Shown: one piece after another, positions 31,995-43,152 of the stretch
How positions within the stretch are numbered: the first letter of the stretch is position 1
Layout: each line of letters starts with the position of its first letter
DNA from: Bradyrhizobium sp. Gha
GTDB lineage: Bacteria; Pseudomonadota; Alphaproteobacteria; Rhizobiales; Xanthobacteraceae
Direction of reading: 5' to 3'
NCBI RefSeq assembly: GCF_900113735.1
Contig: NZ_FOQM01000020.1
Span: forward strand, 62,001-126,000
DNA: 64,000 nt
Notes under the pieces: model-generated
The model's database searches: none
What the model was told of the DNA's origin: nothing
What the model saw: the letters and a program-made list of their open reading frames with translations, nothing else
Translations under genes and position numbers: made by a program

Positions 31995-33587
31995 TCAGTG
32001 CCTGAAATGCCGCGTGCCCGTGAACACCATGGCGATGCCGTGCTCGTCGGCGGCCTTGATGACCTCGTCATCGCGCATCGATCCGCCGGGCTGTACCACG
32101 GCAGTAGCGCCGGCTTCGATGCAGGCGAGCATGCCGTCGGCGAACGGGAAGAACGCATCCGACGCCACGACCGAACCCTTGGTGAGCGGCTCGACGAGCT
32201 TCAGCTCGTTGGCGGCGTCTTGTGCCTTGCGCGCTGCGATGCGGGCCGAATCCACCCGGCTCATCTGGCCCGCGCCGATGCCGACGGTGGCGAGATCCCT
32301 GGCGTAAACGATCGTGTTCGACTTGACGTGCTTTGCCACCCGGAACGCGAACTTGAGATCGCGCATCTCGGCATCACTGGGCGCACGCCTGGTCACGACC
32401 TTGAAAGTCATGTCGTCGACCACGGCGTTGTCGCGGCTCTGCACCAGAAGACCGCCGGCCACGGTCTTGGCGGTGAGGCCGGGGGCGCGTGGGTCGGGCA
32501 GGCTGCCGGCAAGCAACAGACGTAGATTCTTGCGCGCGCCGATGATGGCGATGGCTTCCTCGCTGGCGTCGGGCGCGATGATCACCTCGGTGAAGATCTT
32601 GGTGATCTCGCGCGCGGTGTCGGCGTCGAGCGCGCGGTTCATCGCGATGATGCCGCCGAAGGCCGAAGTGGAGTCGCAAGCCAGGGCCTTGCGATAGGCC
32701 TCGACGAGGTTCGCGCCTTCAGCAACGCCGCAGGGATTGGCGTGCTTGACGATGACGCAGGCAGCGGTGCGCTTGGTGTCGAACTCGCCGATGCACTCAT
32801 AGGCCGCATCGGTGTCGTTGATGTTGTTGTAGGAGAGTTCCTTGCCCTGGAGCTGCCGTGCAGTCGAGACGCCCGGGCGCTTGTCCGGTGTCGCATAGAA
32901 CGCCGCCGTCTGGTGCGGGTTCTCGCCGTAGCGCAGCGACTGGATCAGTTTGCCGCCGAAGGCACGGAAGTCGGGCGCCTCGATCTCGAGCTGGCGGTTG
33001 AACCAGTTCGATATGGCAGCATCATAGGCCGCGGTGCGGGCATAGGCCTTTGCGGCAAGCCGCCGGCGCAGCTTCAGCGTGGTCGCACCGTTGTTGGCGG
33101 CGAGCTCGTCGAGCACGGCCTTGTAGTCATCGGCCTCGACCACCACGGCGACGTCGTCGTGGTTCTTCGCGGCGGCGCGGATCATCGCGGGACCGCCGAT
33201 GTCGATGTTCTCGATGCAATCCTCGAATCCCGCGCCTTTGTCGACGGTCGCTTCGAACGGATAGAGATTGACGACGAGCAGGTCGATCGGCGCGATACCG
33301 TGCGCCTTCATCGCTTCCGCGTGCTCCTTGTTGTCGCGGATCGCGAGCAGGCCGCCATGCACCTTCGGATGCAGCGTCTTGACGCGGCCGTCCATCATCT
33401 CGGGGAAGCCGGTGAGGTCGGAGACGTCCTTCACCTTCAGGCCGGCGGCGGCGATGGCTTTGGCGGTGCCGCCGGTCGAGACCAGCTCGACATCATGCGC
33501 GGCCAGCGCCTGGGCGAACTCGATCAGGCCTGATTTGTCGGAGACGGAAAGAAGGGCGCGGGTGACGCGGCGGGGGCGGTCGGTCAT
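31995..33587 (-). CDS. purH: bifunctional AICAR transformylase/IMP cyclohydrolase
   Basis: PurH, 530 aa, last two steps of IMP synthesis. The N-terminal cyclohydrolase domain (1-200) has ALLSVSDKSGLIEFAQAL, DGRVKTLHPKVHGG and IGGPAMIRAAAKN. The C-terminal transformylase domain holds the Lys-His pair in VIVKHANPCGVA and SDAFFPFAD near the end. ATG at 33587 preceded by GAGGA. It is followed by heparinase-like and rsmB genes upstream on the same strand, a common Rhizobiales order. Confidence 0.97.
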   Translation of the reverse strand: MTDRPRRVTRALLSVSDKSGLIEFAQALAAHDVELVSTGGTAKAIAAAGLKVKDVSDLTGFPEMMDGRVKTLHPKVHGGLLAIRDNKEHAEAMKAHGIAPIDLLVVNLYPFEATVDKGAGFEDCIENIDIGGPAMIRAAAKNHDDVAVVVEADDYKAVLDELAANNGATTLKLRRRLAAKAYARTAAYDAAISNWFNRQLEIEAPDFRAFGGKLIQSLRYGENPHQTAAFYATPDKRPGVSTARQLQGKELSYNNINDTDAAYECIGEFDTKRTAACVIVKHANPCGVAEGANLVEAYRKALACDSTSAFGGIIAMNRALDADTAREITKIFTEVIIAPDASEEAIAIIGARKNLRLLLAGSLPDPRAPGLTAKTVAGGLLVQSRDNAVVDDMTFKVVTRRAPSDAEMRDLKFAFRVAKHVKSNTIVYARDLATVGIGAGQMSRVDSARIAARKAQDAANELKLVEPLTKGSVVASDAFFPFADGMLACIEAGATAVVQPGGSMRDDEVIKAADEHGIAMVFTGTRHFRH

Positions 33588-33752
33588 GAGCAAGATCCTC
33601 TGTTCAGGGAGTGTCTATGCCCAGGCGCGCGGCGGATATGTATCGCGCTTCCCGATGGTGCTCCATCCAAGGTCGCCAGTCGCGCGAACGAGCGTTCGAT
33701 AGCAGTTTTCGACGCCCTTCACAACGATCGGATAGCGCCGAATCCCGGCTCT

Positions 33753-35510
33753 TTACAGCGGAAGTTCCGGCTCCCGGCGGGCGTTGCGGCGGGCATTGGT
33801 GACCGCCGGCGATGCGGTCGAGCGCACAAAACTCCAGCGAATCGAGGCCGCTTGGCGGGCATCCTGGCGGATCACGATCTGGGCGGTCCGGCGCGGGCCG
33901 TCATTGCCGGCCAGGAACACGCTGTCCTCCAGGTCGACCTTCTCGTCCAGCGCTTCAAAGGTCCAGACGTCGCGGTTCGGCAGCACCAGCATGACGCCGC
34001 GGGCATCCGACAGGCGGCTCGCCTTCACCGCGGGATGCAGGTGGAAACGCAGCGCGAAGTCGGCGCCGGCGCCTTTCAGCCGCGCGCCCTGCGGCGGCGA
34101 CAACGTATCCTCGCCGTCAATCCGCGCTCCGTCATTGGCCATCATCAGCACGCGGCGATGGATCACGCCGAACCTGGCGAGATAGCCGTCATGGGAGGTC
34201 GTGAGCAGCGTGCCGTCCTGGATGATCTCGCGATAGCTCTCGACGTCGTGGGGGCCGCTGGTGATCGGTGCACCGTGCAGCAGCCGCTTCATCGCCGACA
34301 TCTCGACGAACTGGCAGGACGAGGTGTCGTGATAGGTCAGCGTCGAATGCGCCGCGGTGCCGCGCGCGAACGGCCGCCAATTGTCGCGGCCCGTGGCCGG
34401 CATGCCGCAATTGGTGACGATGCGGCTGATGCCGGAAGACAATTCGAACGACAGGCAGCCGGCATGCGCATCGTGGCTGACGCCGGGCGGCGGCGGCGGG
34501 CCAGTGTCGATGATCACAGTGGTCGGCCCGGCATCGAGGCGCTGGAAGCCGGTGTGCGGCATGTTCGCCATCGGCGCGCCATGGGCGTCGTCATAGGCGA
34601 GCAGCGTGGCCAGCAGATCCGATGGCGTCGCGCTCATGCCGTTGAACAGCGCGAAATTGCCGTCGCCGTGCCGGAAGAAGCGCAGCATCGGCATCATGCG
34701 ATCGATTGCATTGAGCAGCGCCGGCGGCGGCGCGATGTTGCGCGCGGCAAAGGTCTGCCGCAGCGGCAGCAGGTCGATCAGCAGCTCGATCAGCGCGCCG
34801 GGATTTCTGGAGATATGCCCGCCGTCGGGGAGGATCTGCCGCTGCAATTCGTCTGAGAGCTTTTTCGACGCGCTGCGGATGTGACGGGCCTGGTTGGCGA
34901 GGCACAACGTCGTGTAGCAGAGCGCGATCTGCACCTGGAGTCTCGGCACCCCATCGGGGATGTTGACCATGGTGAAGCGCAGCAAGCGGATCTCACGTGC
35001 GAGCGCGCGCAAGTAACGGCGGTAGAATTTGTTGTCGGTGTCGTTGAGCACCAGCGGCGCTTGCGACAGCAGCGAGATCACGCGCCGCGCCAGCACGTCG
35101 GCGCGGCGGGCGACCGGCCGGCGCTTGTTGGCGGGGTTGCCGATCCAGTCCTCGACCAGCGCGCGCGCATTGGCCCGGGTCAGTGCGGTGTCGGCGGCGC
35201 GTAAGTGTCGCAGCCAGCCGAAGCCGAGCAGCGCGACCTCCCAATCCTCCGAGGGCGGATCGAGATCGAAGATGGAGCGTCCGTGGCAGTTGACGATCTT
35301 TCCGGCGAAGACGAAGCGCCCTGCATAGATCTCCGCGGCGCGCGTCGCATCCGCGGTGCGCAGATCGTGCGGCGCGATGATCAACCGGTCGGTGCGACCG
35401 GGCCAGACCCGCGACAGCGCAACGGAACCGCCGCTCGCGCGCGCGAGCATGTTCCGCGCGAAGCGGTTCATGACCAGCGTCGAGATACGTCTGCGTTGAG
35501 CGACCGACAC
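33753..35510 (-). CDS. heparinase II/III family protein
   Basis: A 585-aa protein with an alpha/alpha toroid N-terminal half (LLGFGWLRHLRAADTAL) and a heparinase II/III-like beta-sandwich C-terminal half (VNCHGRS and TLTYHDTSSCQFVE segments). Family members are polysaccharide lyases; catalytic residues cannot be confirmed by eye. No signal peptide is obvious, so location is uncertain. GTG at 35510 or ATG at 35471 may be the start. It lies between rsmB and purH, as in other Rhizobiales. Confidence 0.85.
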   Translation of the reverse strand: MSVAQRRRISTLVMNRFARNMLARASGGSVALSRVWPGRTDRLIIAPHDLRTADATRAAEIYAGRFVFAGKIVNCHGRSIFDLDPPSEDWEVALLGFGWLRHLRAADTALTRANARALVEDWIGNPANKRRPVARRADVLARRVISLLSQAPLVLNDTDNKFYRRYLRALAREIRLLRFTMVNIPDGVPRLQVQIALCYTTLCLANQARHIRSASKKLSDELQRQILPDGGHISRNPGALIELLIDLLPLRQTFAARNIAPPPALLNAIDRMMPMLRFFRHGDGNFALFNGMSATPSDLLATLLAYDDAHGAPMANMPHTGFQRLDAGPTTVIIDTGPPPPPGVSHDAHAGCLSFELSSGISRIVTNCGMPATGRDNWRPFARGTAAHSTLTYHDTSSCQFVEMSAMKRLLHGAPITSGPHDVESYREIIQDGTLLTTSHDGYLARFGVIHRRVLMMANDGARIDGEDTLSPPQGARLKGAGADFALRFHLHPAVKASRLSDARGVMLVLPNRDVWTFEALDEKVDLEDSVFLAGNDGPRRTAQIVIRQDARQAASIRWSFVRSTASPAVTNARRNARREPELPL

Positions 35511-35629
35511 GCCTTACCTTGAAGGGGGGAGAGGATTCCGACGAATCCTTATTAATCCCAAAATCGGACCGCGGACACCACCTTGAAAGACCCCGAATCA
35601 GGGTCGTGGCTGCAAAATCCGGTGCAAAA

Positions 35630-36976
35630 TCAGGATTTAACCAGCCGGGCCGCGAAAAATCCGTCGAGCCCACCAAGCTTCGGGTCGGCGTGCGGCAGAT
35701 GGCTCGGCAAGGTCCGGAGATCGCCCTCGGCGGTGATGATTTCGCCGAGCCCGGAGACCTCGCCGGTCTCGATCGGCACGCGGCGAAGCGAGGGCTCTGC
35801 GGCCAGCAGCGTGGCGATGGCTTGCTCGCCTTCCTCGGGTTCCAGCGAACAGGTGCAATAGACCAGCGTCCCGCCCGGTTTGAGCAACGAGACCGATTTC
35901 TTCAGCAGCCGCTGCTGGAGAACGGTCATCGCGGCAACGTCTGAATCCTGCCGCAGCCATGCAACATCAGGATGCCTTCGAATCGTTCCGGTCGAGGTGC
36001 AGGGCGCATCGATCAGGATTCCATCGAAGCCGTCCGCTGGGCCCGTCCATTCCACGGCGTCAGCGACCACAGTCTCGGCCTGGAGCGACAGCCGGTTGAG
36101 ATTTTCGCGCAGCCGCGCCACGCGGGCGGGCGAACGGTCGAGCGCCGTGACACGCGCTCCGGCTTGTGCCAGCTGCGCCGTCTTGCCGCCGGGCGCGGCG
36201 CAGAGATCGGCGATGGATTTGCCGGCGATATCTCGGAACAGCCGGACCGGCAGCGCGGCGGCGGCGTCCTGCACCCACCATTGTCCTTCGGCGAAACCGG
36301 GCAGCATGGTCACCGAGCCATGCAGCAGCGTGCGCACAGATCCGGTCGGCAGCACTTCGCCATGCAGACGGCTTGCCCAGTGTGCGGCGTCGGACTTCAC
36401 AGTCAGATCGAGCGAAGGTTCGTGGCCGAGCGCGAGCGCCATGTCCCGTGCGGTCGCCTCGCCATAATGCGCGCTCCAGCGCGCCAGCAGCCAGGGCGGC
36501 AGGTCCAGCGATTGCGTCGCGATCTCCTCGACCAGCGCCTGGCCCTCGCGCGCGCAGCGGCGCAGCACGGCGTTGACGAGGCCGGCATAGCGTGCGGCGC
36601 GCCGGTCGGATTGCACCAGGCGCACCGACAGATCGACGGCAGCGTGATCGGGCACGTCCATCCAGAGGATCTGGGCGGCACCAATTAGCAGGGCGCTCTG
36701 CGCGCGCGGTGCATCGGACGGGATACCCTTGTCGAGCAGGCGAGACAGCACATGGCCGAGCGTGCCGAGCCGACGCAGGATGGTCGCGACCAGACGCCGC
36801 ATCAGCGCGCGGTCGCGGTTGGCGAGCGTCTTCAGTCCGGGATGGGCGCCGGAGCCGTCGAGCTGGTCGTCGAGCGTGCGGTGCTTGTGTAACACGCCGT
36901 CGACGATGTCGGCAGCGATCCGCCGCGCCGCTAGACCAGGCACTTCGGATGGAGGGGCAAAACGTTGAGATGGCAT
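35630..36976 (-). CDS. rsmB: 16S rRNA m5C967 methyltransferase RsmB
   Basis: Sun/RsmB-family SAM methyltransferase, 448 aa from the ATG at 36976. The N-terminal NusB-like domain (1-140, GLAARRIAADIVDGVL) is followed by the methyltransferase with DLCAAPGGKTAQLAQ (SAM-binding), LIDAPCTSTGTIRRHPD with the catalytic Cys, and a second Cys in GGTLVYCTCSLEPEE. It methylates C967 of 16S rRNA in E. coli. It precedes the heparinase-like gene by 119 bp. Confidence 0.95.
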   Translation of the reverse strand: MPSQRFAPPSEVPGLAARRIAADIVDGVLHKHRTLDDQLDGSGAHPGLKTLANRDRALMRRLVATILRRLGTLGHVLSRLLDKGIPSDAPRAQSALLIGAAQILWMDVPDHAAVDLSVRLVQSDRRAARYAGLVNAVLRRCAREGQALVEEIATQSLDLPPWLLARWSAHYGEATARDMALALGHEPSLDLTVKSDAAHWASRLHGEVLPTGSVRTLLHGSVTMLPGFAEGQWWVQDAAAALPVRLFRDIAGKSIADLCAAPGGKTAQLAQAGARVTALDRSPARVARLRENLNRLSLQAETVVADAVEWTGPADGFDGILIDAPCTSTGTIRRHPDVAWLRQDSDVAAMTVLQQRLLKKSVSLLKPGGTLVYCTCSLEPEEGEQAIATLLAAEPSLRRVPIETGEVSGLGEIITAEGDLRTLPSHLPHADPKLGGLDGFFAARLVKS

Positions 36977-37162
36977 GCGGACGTAAGGTTCTGAGCAAGC
37001 GGCAGTTCCGCCGGGTAGGCGCATGCCTTAAGATCAGCTTCTGTGGCATGCGAATATGCCAAATGTAAGAACGGCCTCTGGCGATTTCGGCCCGCCGGAG
37101 CCATTTCAGCAATGCGTTATTGAACGTCGCGCGCCTGACGATCCTGCGCTAGGACCCGAACG

Positions 37163-37360
37163 ATGAACGACCAGCCTGCTGTCCCCAATCGCAAGCCCTT
37201 GCCGCCGGCCGCCCAGCGCGCGCTGGCCGAAGCGGAGGCACGCCGGCAAGCCGCCGCGGCCCGTGCCGAAGCTGCGCCGAAGGAATTGCAGGGGCCGAAG
37301 GGACCCGAGCCCACGCGCTACGGCGATTGGGAGCGCAAGGGGATCGCCTCGGATTTTTGA
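37163..37360 (+). CDS. SDHAF4-like protein (DUF1674)
   Basis: A 65-aa protein with the DUF1674 C-terminal signature GPEPTRYGDWERKGIASDF, the hallmark of the succinate dehydrogenase assembly factor 4 family (mitochondrial Sdh8/SDHAF4). The N-terminal half is a Pro/Ala/Arg-rich, probably disordered region. It probably protects or assists flavinylated SdhA. No sdh genes are near. Confidence 0.92.
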   Translation: MNDQPAVPNRKPLPPAAQRALAEAEARRQAAAARAEAAPKELQGPKGPEPTRYGDWERKGIASDF

Positions 37361-37417
37361 GGTTCGGATTTTTTAGGTCGCTTGTCGGTCTGGCCGACTC
37401 AGCCCTAGCGTGCGCGG

Positions 37418-38008
37418 ATGTCGCGCTTCGACCCAGATAGGTCTCGTCGGCCCTCTTATGGCGGCTCGCCATTTGGCCGTCGTCTCTCCGGACTGGTGCC
37501 GTGGATGTTCATCGTCGCCGTCGCGGTGGCGATCGTGCTCATCTTCCGGCACGGCACCAACTGGCCGCTTCGGCATCCGGCCGATGGCCGCGCGCAGGAT
37601 GCCGAGATCATCCTTCAGCATTCAGGCTCTCCCGAGAATCGCCTGCAGGTCGACGTGGTCCGCACCATCGATGGTGACACCTTCCTGGCGCGGGTGCATC
37701 AACGCGACGGACGCGATCTCGTCGCGCGGGTTCGGCTGCGCGGCATCGATGCGCCCGAGATGAAAGCATCCTGTCGCGACGAGCTCGACAAGGCGGAAGC
37801 CGCCACCGAGGCGCTGCGCAACCTGCTCGGCCAGGGCGGCGTCACGATCTACAATCTCGGGACGGAAAAATACGGGCGCGTTCTGGCCGATGTGGCGACC
37901 AGACGAACCGCCAACGTTTCGGCGGCGATGCTCGCAGGCGGTTACGCGCGCAGCTACGAGGGCGGCCATCGCGACGGCTGGTGCACGCGCGGCTGGCGCT
38001 TCTGGTAA
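37418..38008 (+). CDS. membrane-anchored thermonuclease (SNase-like)
   Basis: A 196-aa protein: a single transmembrane helix (residues 28-46) followed by a staphylococcal nuclease-like OB fold. Catalytic signatures VVRTIDGDTF, VRLRGIDAPEM and EKYGRVLADV contain the Arg-Glu-Arg triad expected for SNase. The domain faces the periplasm by topology, so it may degrade external nucleic acid; its disulfide-capable Cys (SCRDEL, GWCTRG) supports export. It is 57 bp downstream of the SDHAF4-like gene, possibly co-transcribed. Confidence 0.85.
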   Translation: MSRFDPDRSRRPSYGGSPFGRRLSGLVPWMFIVAVAVAIVLIFRHGTNWPLRHPADGRAQDAEIILQHSGSPENRLQVDVVRTIDGDTFLARVHQRDGRDLVARVRLRGIDAPEMKASCRDELDKAEAATEALRNLLGQGGVTIYNLGTEKYGRVLADVATRRTANVSAAMLAGGYARSYEGGHRDGWCTRGWRFW

Positions 38009-38014
38009 CAAAAA

Positions 38015-38034
38015 AGCCGCGTCGAAACGCGGCT
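38015..38034. terminator. bidirectional rho-independent terminator
   Basis: Perfect 8-bp stem AGCCGCGT/ACGCGGCT with a CGAA tetraloop, flanked by six A residues on the left and CTTT on the right. It serves the SNase-like gene (+) and the convergent L,D-transpeptidase gene (-). Confidence 0.85.
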
Positions 38035-38061
38035 CTTTCAATCGCTGTTTGGCCGCGGCGA

Positions 38062-38577
38062 TCAGCGTGTCACGACGACCTTCGTTCCCACGGACACGCG
38101 GCTGTAGAGATCGGTGATGTCGTCGTTGAGCATACGGATGCAGCCATAGGAGACGAAGCCGCCGACCGAGTTCGGCACGTTGGTGCCATGGATGGCATAT
38201 TCTCCCCCCGCAAGCGTCATCGCTGCTACGCCCATCGGGTTGCGCGGCGATCCGCCCGGGATGACGTCGGGAAGCTGCGGCTTGTCGCGCTTCACCTCGG
38301 CGGGCGGCGACCAGGCCGGATTGCGATACTTGCCGTCGATGCGGGTAACGCCGGCCCATTGCTTGCCTGATTTGCCGACGCCGACCGGATAGCGCATGGC
38401 GTGGCCGTCATCGAGGATGAGATACAGCCTGCGTTCGTTGGTTTTGACCACGATGGTGCCCGGCGAGAAGTCGGCAAGATGGGCGCCCACCAGTTCCGGC
38501 CGCGCCTCGGCTGTCGTCGGCATCAAGGCCCCCGCGGCGATGGTCGCGGCCAGCGCGAATGCAATCTTCATCGACAT
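38062..38577 (-). CDS. L,D-transpeptidase (YkuD family)
   Basis: Periplasmic L,D-transpeptidase of 171 aa. A signal peptide ends near PTTAEA. The YkuD domain follows, with the catalytic motif HGTNVPNSVGGFVSYGCIRM; Cys is in SYGCIRM. It may crosslink peptidoglycan 3-3 or attach proteins to it. ATG at 38577 with GAGGGG upstream; 38571 also possible. Confidence 0.93.
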   Translation of the reverse strand: MSMKIAFALAATIAAGALMPTTAEARPELVGAHLADFSPGTIVVKTNERRLYLILDDGHAMRYPVGVGKSGKQWAGVTRIDGKYRNPAWSPPAEVKRDKPQLPDVIPGGSPRNPMGVAAMTLAGGEYAIHGTNVPNSVGGFVSYGCIRMLNDDITDLYSRVSVGTKVVVTR

Positions 38578-38844
38578 CAATTTTCCCCTCGGCCCGGAAC
38601 GGATCGTCCAAATTCACGCAAACCTGAAATCGCCGGCCTCGCCCAGACATTCTTAACCGCGCTTGTTAACCGGACGGTTTCCACGCGCGGCCGCCGAGGG
38701 CGAGCCGGCAGGGGAAGAAAGGAAATGTTCGAAATAAAGTAAATGACCTGAAAACAACACTCCGCGGGAAAGACGCCGCCGCGCCGGCGGGCGGGCTGAC
38801 AAGTGCGTGAGCACGTGAACGGCGGTTTGCGGGCTATGTCTAAG

Positions 38845-39002
38845 CTCGTGTCCCGGACGCGGCGCGGCACGCAGTGCTGCGACGCAGAGCCGGGACCCGG
38901 AAGCCAAGCGTTCTGCCGTGACATGGATCCGGGCTCTGCAGCGCACCGCACCGAACGATGCTTCGCATCATCGGCAGCGCTGCGCTGCGTCCGGGGCACG
39001 AG
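38845..39002. repeat. 158-bp element with inverted termini, at the acs 3' end
   Basis: The element begins CTCGTGTCCCGGACGC and ends GCGTCCGGGGCACGAG, a 16-nt terminal inverted repeat with one mismatch; internal GC-rich sub-palindromes follow. It ends 3 bp after the acs stop on its own side. Similar elements recur in Bradyrhizobium genomes. The remaining gap (38578-38844) shows no ORF or clear signal apart from the upstream region of the L,D-transpeptidase. Confidence 0.7.
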
Positions 39003-39005
39003 AGC

Positions 39006-40946
<1,941 letters not shown>

Positions 40947-41354
40947 GCTTCCCTCCACATACGGCAAGCCGAGCACAGCAGACTGGCGAGCCGACTTCAT
41001 CGTTGCACGATTATGCGTCGGGCTAACCGGCCCCGACAAGGAGCACAAGCTGGACCTTGGATGAGCGGCCGGCCATGCGGAGAATCAAACTGCAATGACT
41101 GGCTGTCGCAAATCTGAAACAGGCCGGACGGCGGCTTGGCTCTTTACCCAAAACCCGGGAACGGCCTCGCGCAGGGCGCCCATGCGTCGCAGGAGGTATT
41201 TAGAGACCGCTTCTTGCTGATTCGGGACTCGCAATGCGGTTCGGAACACCCTAAGTGGCTAACCCGGGTCCCGAGAGGCCCTCCAGGCAACGCCTGGAAC
41301 AAACATCAGAACAGCGGCATTGAACGGTAACAGACAGGGTCAAGGCGTAAGACT
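40947..41354. other. 408-bp intergenic region before topoisomerase IB
   Basis: No ORF is convincing. Visible are a small hairpin TCCAGGC-AAC-GCCTGGA at 41282-41298 and an ACCCGGGT at 41262-41269. The region contains the promoters of acs (-) and topoisomerase IB (+), not further resolved. Confidence 0.4.
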
Positions 41355-42524
41355 ATGATGGAACAGCAGAATCTCGGGACGATGCGGCCTGCCTCGGCCG
41401 ATCCTGCTGCCATCGCGCTGGCCAAAGCCCTCGGACAATGGCCGAAACCATCAGGTTCCACCCGTCCCAGCCCCAAGAAAGTGTTCGACTCGGCGTCCCC
41501 GGCGACGGTCGAGGCGCTGGCGAAAGAGCTGGGCCTGCGGCTCGGCGACCAGAACGAGCTGACCATCCGCCGCATCAAGCGCGGCAAGGGCTATTCCTTC
41601 GTCCGCCCCAACGGCGCGCATATCCGTGACGCCCGCACCATTCGCCGCCTGCACGCCATGGCGGTGCCGCCGGCCTATCGCGAGGTGCGCTACTCGGCCG
41701 ATCCGAGCTCACATCTCCAGGCGGTGGGACGCGATGCCGCAGGCCGGCTGCAATATCGCTATCACGCCGACTGGGAGAAGGTCCGCGAGCATCGCAAGGC
41801 GCATCGCCTGGAAAAGCTGGTCGGCGCGCTGCCCAAAATCCGGCGCAAGGTCTCGGCGTTCCTGTCGGGCGACGAGCCGACCCGCGAATTCGCACTCTCG
41901 GCCGTGATCGAGCTGATCGCGCGCACCGCGATCCGGCCCGGTAATGAATCCTACGCCCGCCTCAACGGCACCCGCGGTGCCACGACGCTGCTGAAGTCCA
42001 ACGTCACGCTGGAAGACGACTGCTTCGTGCTGACCTTCAAGGCGAAGGGCGGCAAGGCCGTTCGCAAGGAGTGCGACGCCGCCAAGCTGGTGCGCGCCAT
42101 CGGCATTTTGCAAAGCGTCCCCGGCAAGCGCATGTTCCAGTATCGCGATGCCTACGGCATCGTGCGCGCCGTCAGCACCACGCAGGTGAACGCGTTCCTG
42201 CGCGAGATCGCGGGCATCAAGATTTCGCTGAAGGATTTTCGCACCCTGATGGCCTCGGCCGTGGTCGTGGAATCGCTGTCGCGGATCACGCCGGCGACCA
42301 GCCAGCGCGGCCGCAAGAAGCAGGTGCTGGACGCGATCCGCGCCGCCGCCGACAAGCTCTCCAACACGCCGGCGATCTGCCGCAAGAGCTACGTCCACGA
42401 CACCATCGTGACGGCGTTCGAGGAGGGCATCCTCGAGCGCTTCGCGGCGACCATGAAGGGCCAACGCTCTCAAGCCCGACGCGAGCAGCTGTTGCAGCAG
42501 GTGGTGGCGACCGCAGCGGTGTAA
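41355..42524 (+). CDS. DNA topoisomerase IB (poxvirus type)
   Basis: Type IB topoisomerase of 389 aa, relaxing DNA by nicking and rejoining. Typical N-terminal IRRIKRGKGYSFVRPNG and catalytic core AIRPGNESYARLNGT; the active-site Tyr is at 346 in AICRKSYVHDT. Such enzymes are common in Rhizobiales and lack the eukaryotic N-domain. The ATG is one of two adjacent (ATGATG). No operon partner. Confidence 0.93.
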   Translation: MMEQQNLGTMRPASADPAAIALAKALGQWPKPSGSTRPSPKKVFDSASPATVEALAKELGLRLGDQNELTIRRIKRGKGYSFVRPNGAHIRDARTIRRLHAMAVPPAYREVRYSADPSSHLQAVGRDAAGRLQYRYHADWEKVREHRKAHRLEKLVGALPKIRRKVSAFLSGDEPTREFALSAVIELIARTAIRPGNESYARLNGTRGATTLLKSNVTLEDDCFVLTFKAKGGKAVRKECDAAKLVRAIGILQSVPGKRMFQYRDAYGIVRAVSTTQVNAFLREIAGIKISLKDFRTLMASAVVVESLSRITPATSQRGRKKQVLDAIRAAADKLSNTPAICRKSYVHDTIVTAFEEGILERFAATMKGQRSQARREQLLQQVVATAAV

Positions 42525-42535
42525 CCCTCGCGTCG

Positions 42536-42991
42536 CTACATATTGTCCGAGATACCCCGGTCCGGACCTGGATCGCCGCCGGCGGCGGCGCTCGTGAGTC
42601 GATTCAGATAATGCGCCCAGCCTTTCGCGTGGGCGGCCATCTGTTCCTCGGTCGGCAGCCCGCTATGCGTCATGCGCAGCAGCGTGCCGCCGTCGCGTTC
42701 GATCAGGTCGATCTCGATCAGGCTCGATCCGGGCGGCACTTCCTGACCGCCCTCCCAGCCGAACGTATAGGCCAGGCGATGCACCGGCACGACCTCGCGG
42801 AAGGCACCCCGGGCGATGCTGCCGCGCGGCCCGATACCCCTGAGAAGATAAAGCCCGCCGGGATGCGGCTCGGTGGTCGCATCCGAGCCCATCCAGCTCA
42901 GGATTTTCTCCGGGTCGGTCAAATAGGCGAAGACGGTGGCGCGCGGGGCGGCGATCTGGGTCTCGCGTCGCAATACGAAGGGCTCGGTCAT
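42536..42991 (-). CDS. SRPBCC/AHSA1-domain protein
   Basis: A 151-aa START-like protein. AHSA1 segments RRETQIAAPRATVFAYLTDP and WMGSDATTEPHPGGLYLL are clear. It starts at the ATG at 42991 with AGGGA 8 nt upstream (42998 also possible). It is longer and more typical than the 124-aa relative at 10630. The gene is convergent with topoisomerase IB (11 bp gap) and its start abuts a repeat element. Ligand unknown. Confidence 0.88.
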   Translation of the reverse strand: MTEPFVLRRETQIAAPRATVFAYLTDPEKILSWMGSDATTEPHPGGLYLLRGIGPRGSIARGAFREVVPVHRLAYTFGWEGGQEVPPGSSLIEIDLIERDGGTLLRMTHSGLPTEEQMAAHAKGWAHYLNRLTSAAAGGDPGPDRGISDNM

Positions 42992-43007
42992 CGGGATCAT
43001 CCCTGGG

Positions 43008-43110
43008 CTAGAGTCCCGTTCCGACGGTGTCGGAACGGGACTCTAGTTTCTGTCTTGACGCGTTTTCTTTACGCGAACCGGCATCCACTTCGCTTGAAAA
43101 CGCGCTGATA
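43008..43110. repeat. 18-bp perfect hairpin plus GACGCGTTTTC dispersed repeat
   Basis: CTAGAGTCCCGTTCCGAC (43008-43025) is followed after 3 nt by its exact inverse (43029-43046). It continues with TTGACGCGTTTTCTTTACG and CGAACCGG...ACTTCGCTTGAAAACGC, a well-known dispersed sequence of this genus. The element lies between the SRPBCC start and the cyclase, and an extended ORF of the cyclase runs through it. Confidence 0.75.
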
Positions 43111-43152
43111 CCGGCACATGGCGGCGCCAAAGCAGCCCGTCAAGGATTGCCC

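Noticed and set aside
41136..41330. 64-codon frame before topoisomerase IB
   Set aside because: No Shine-Dalgarno, no recognisable protein features, and poor codon pattern.
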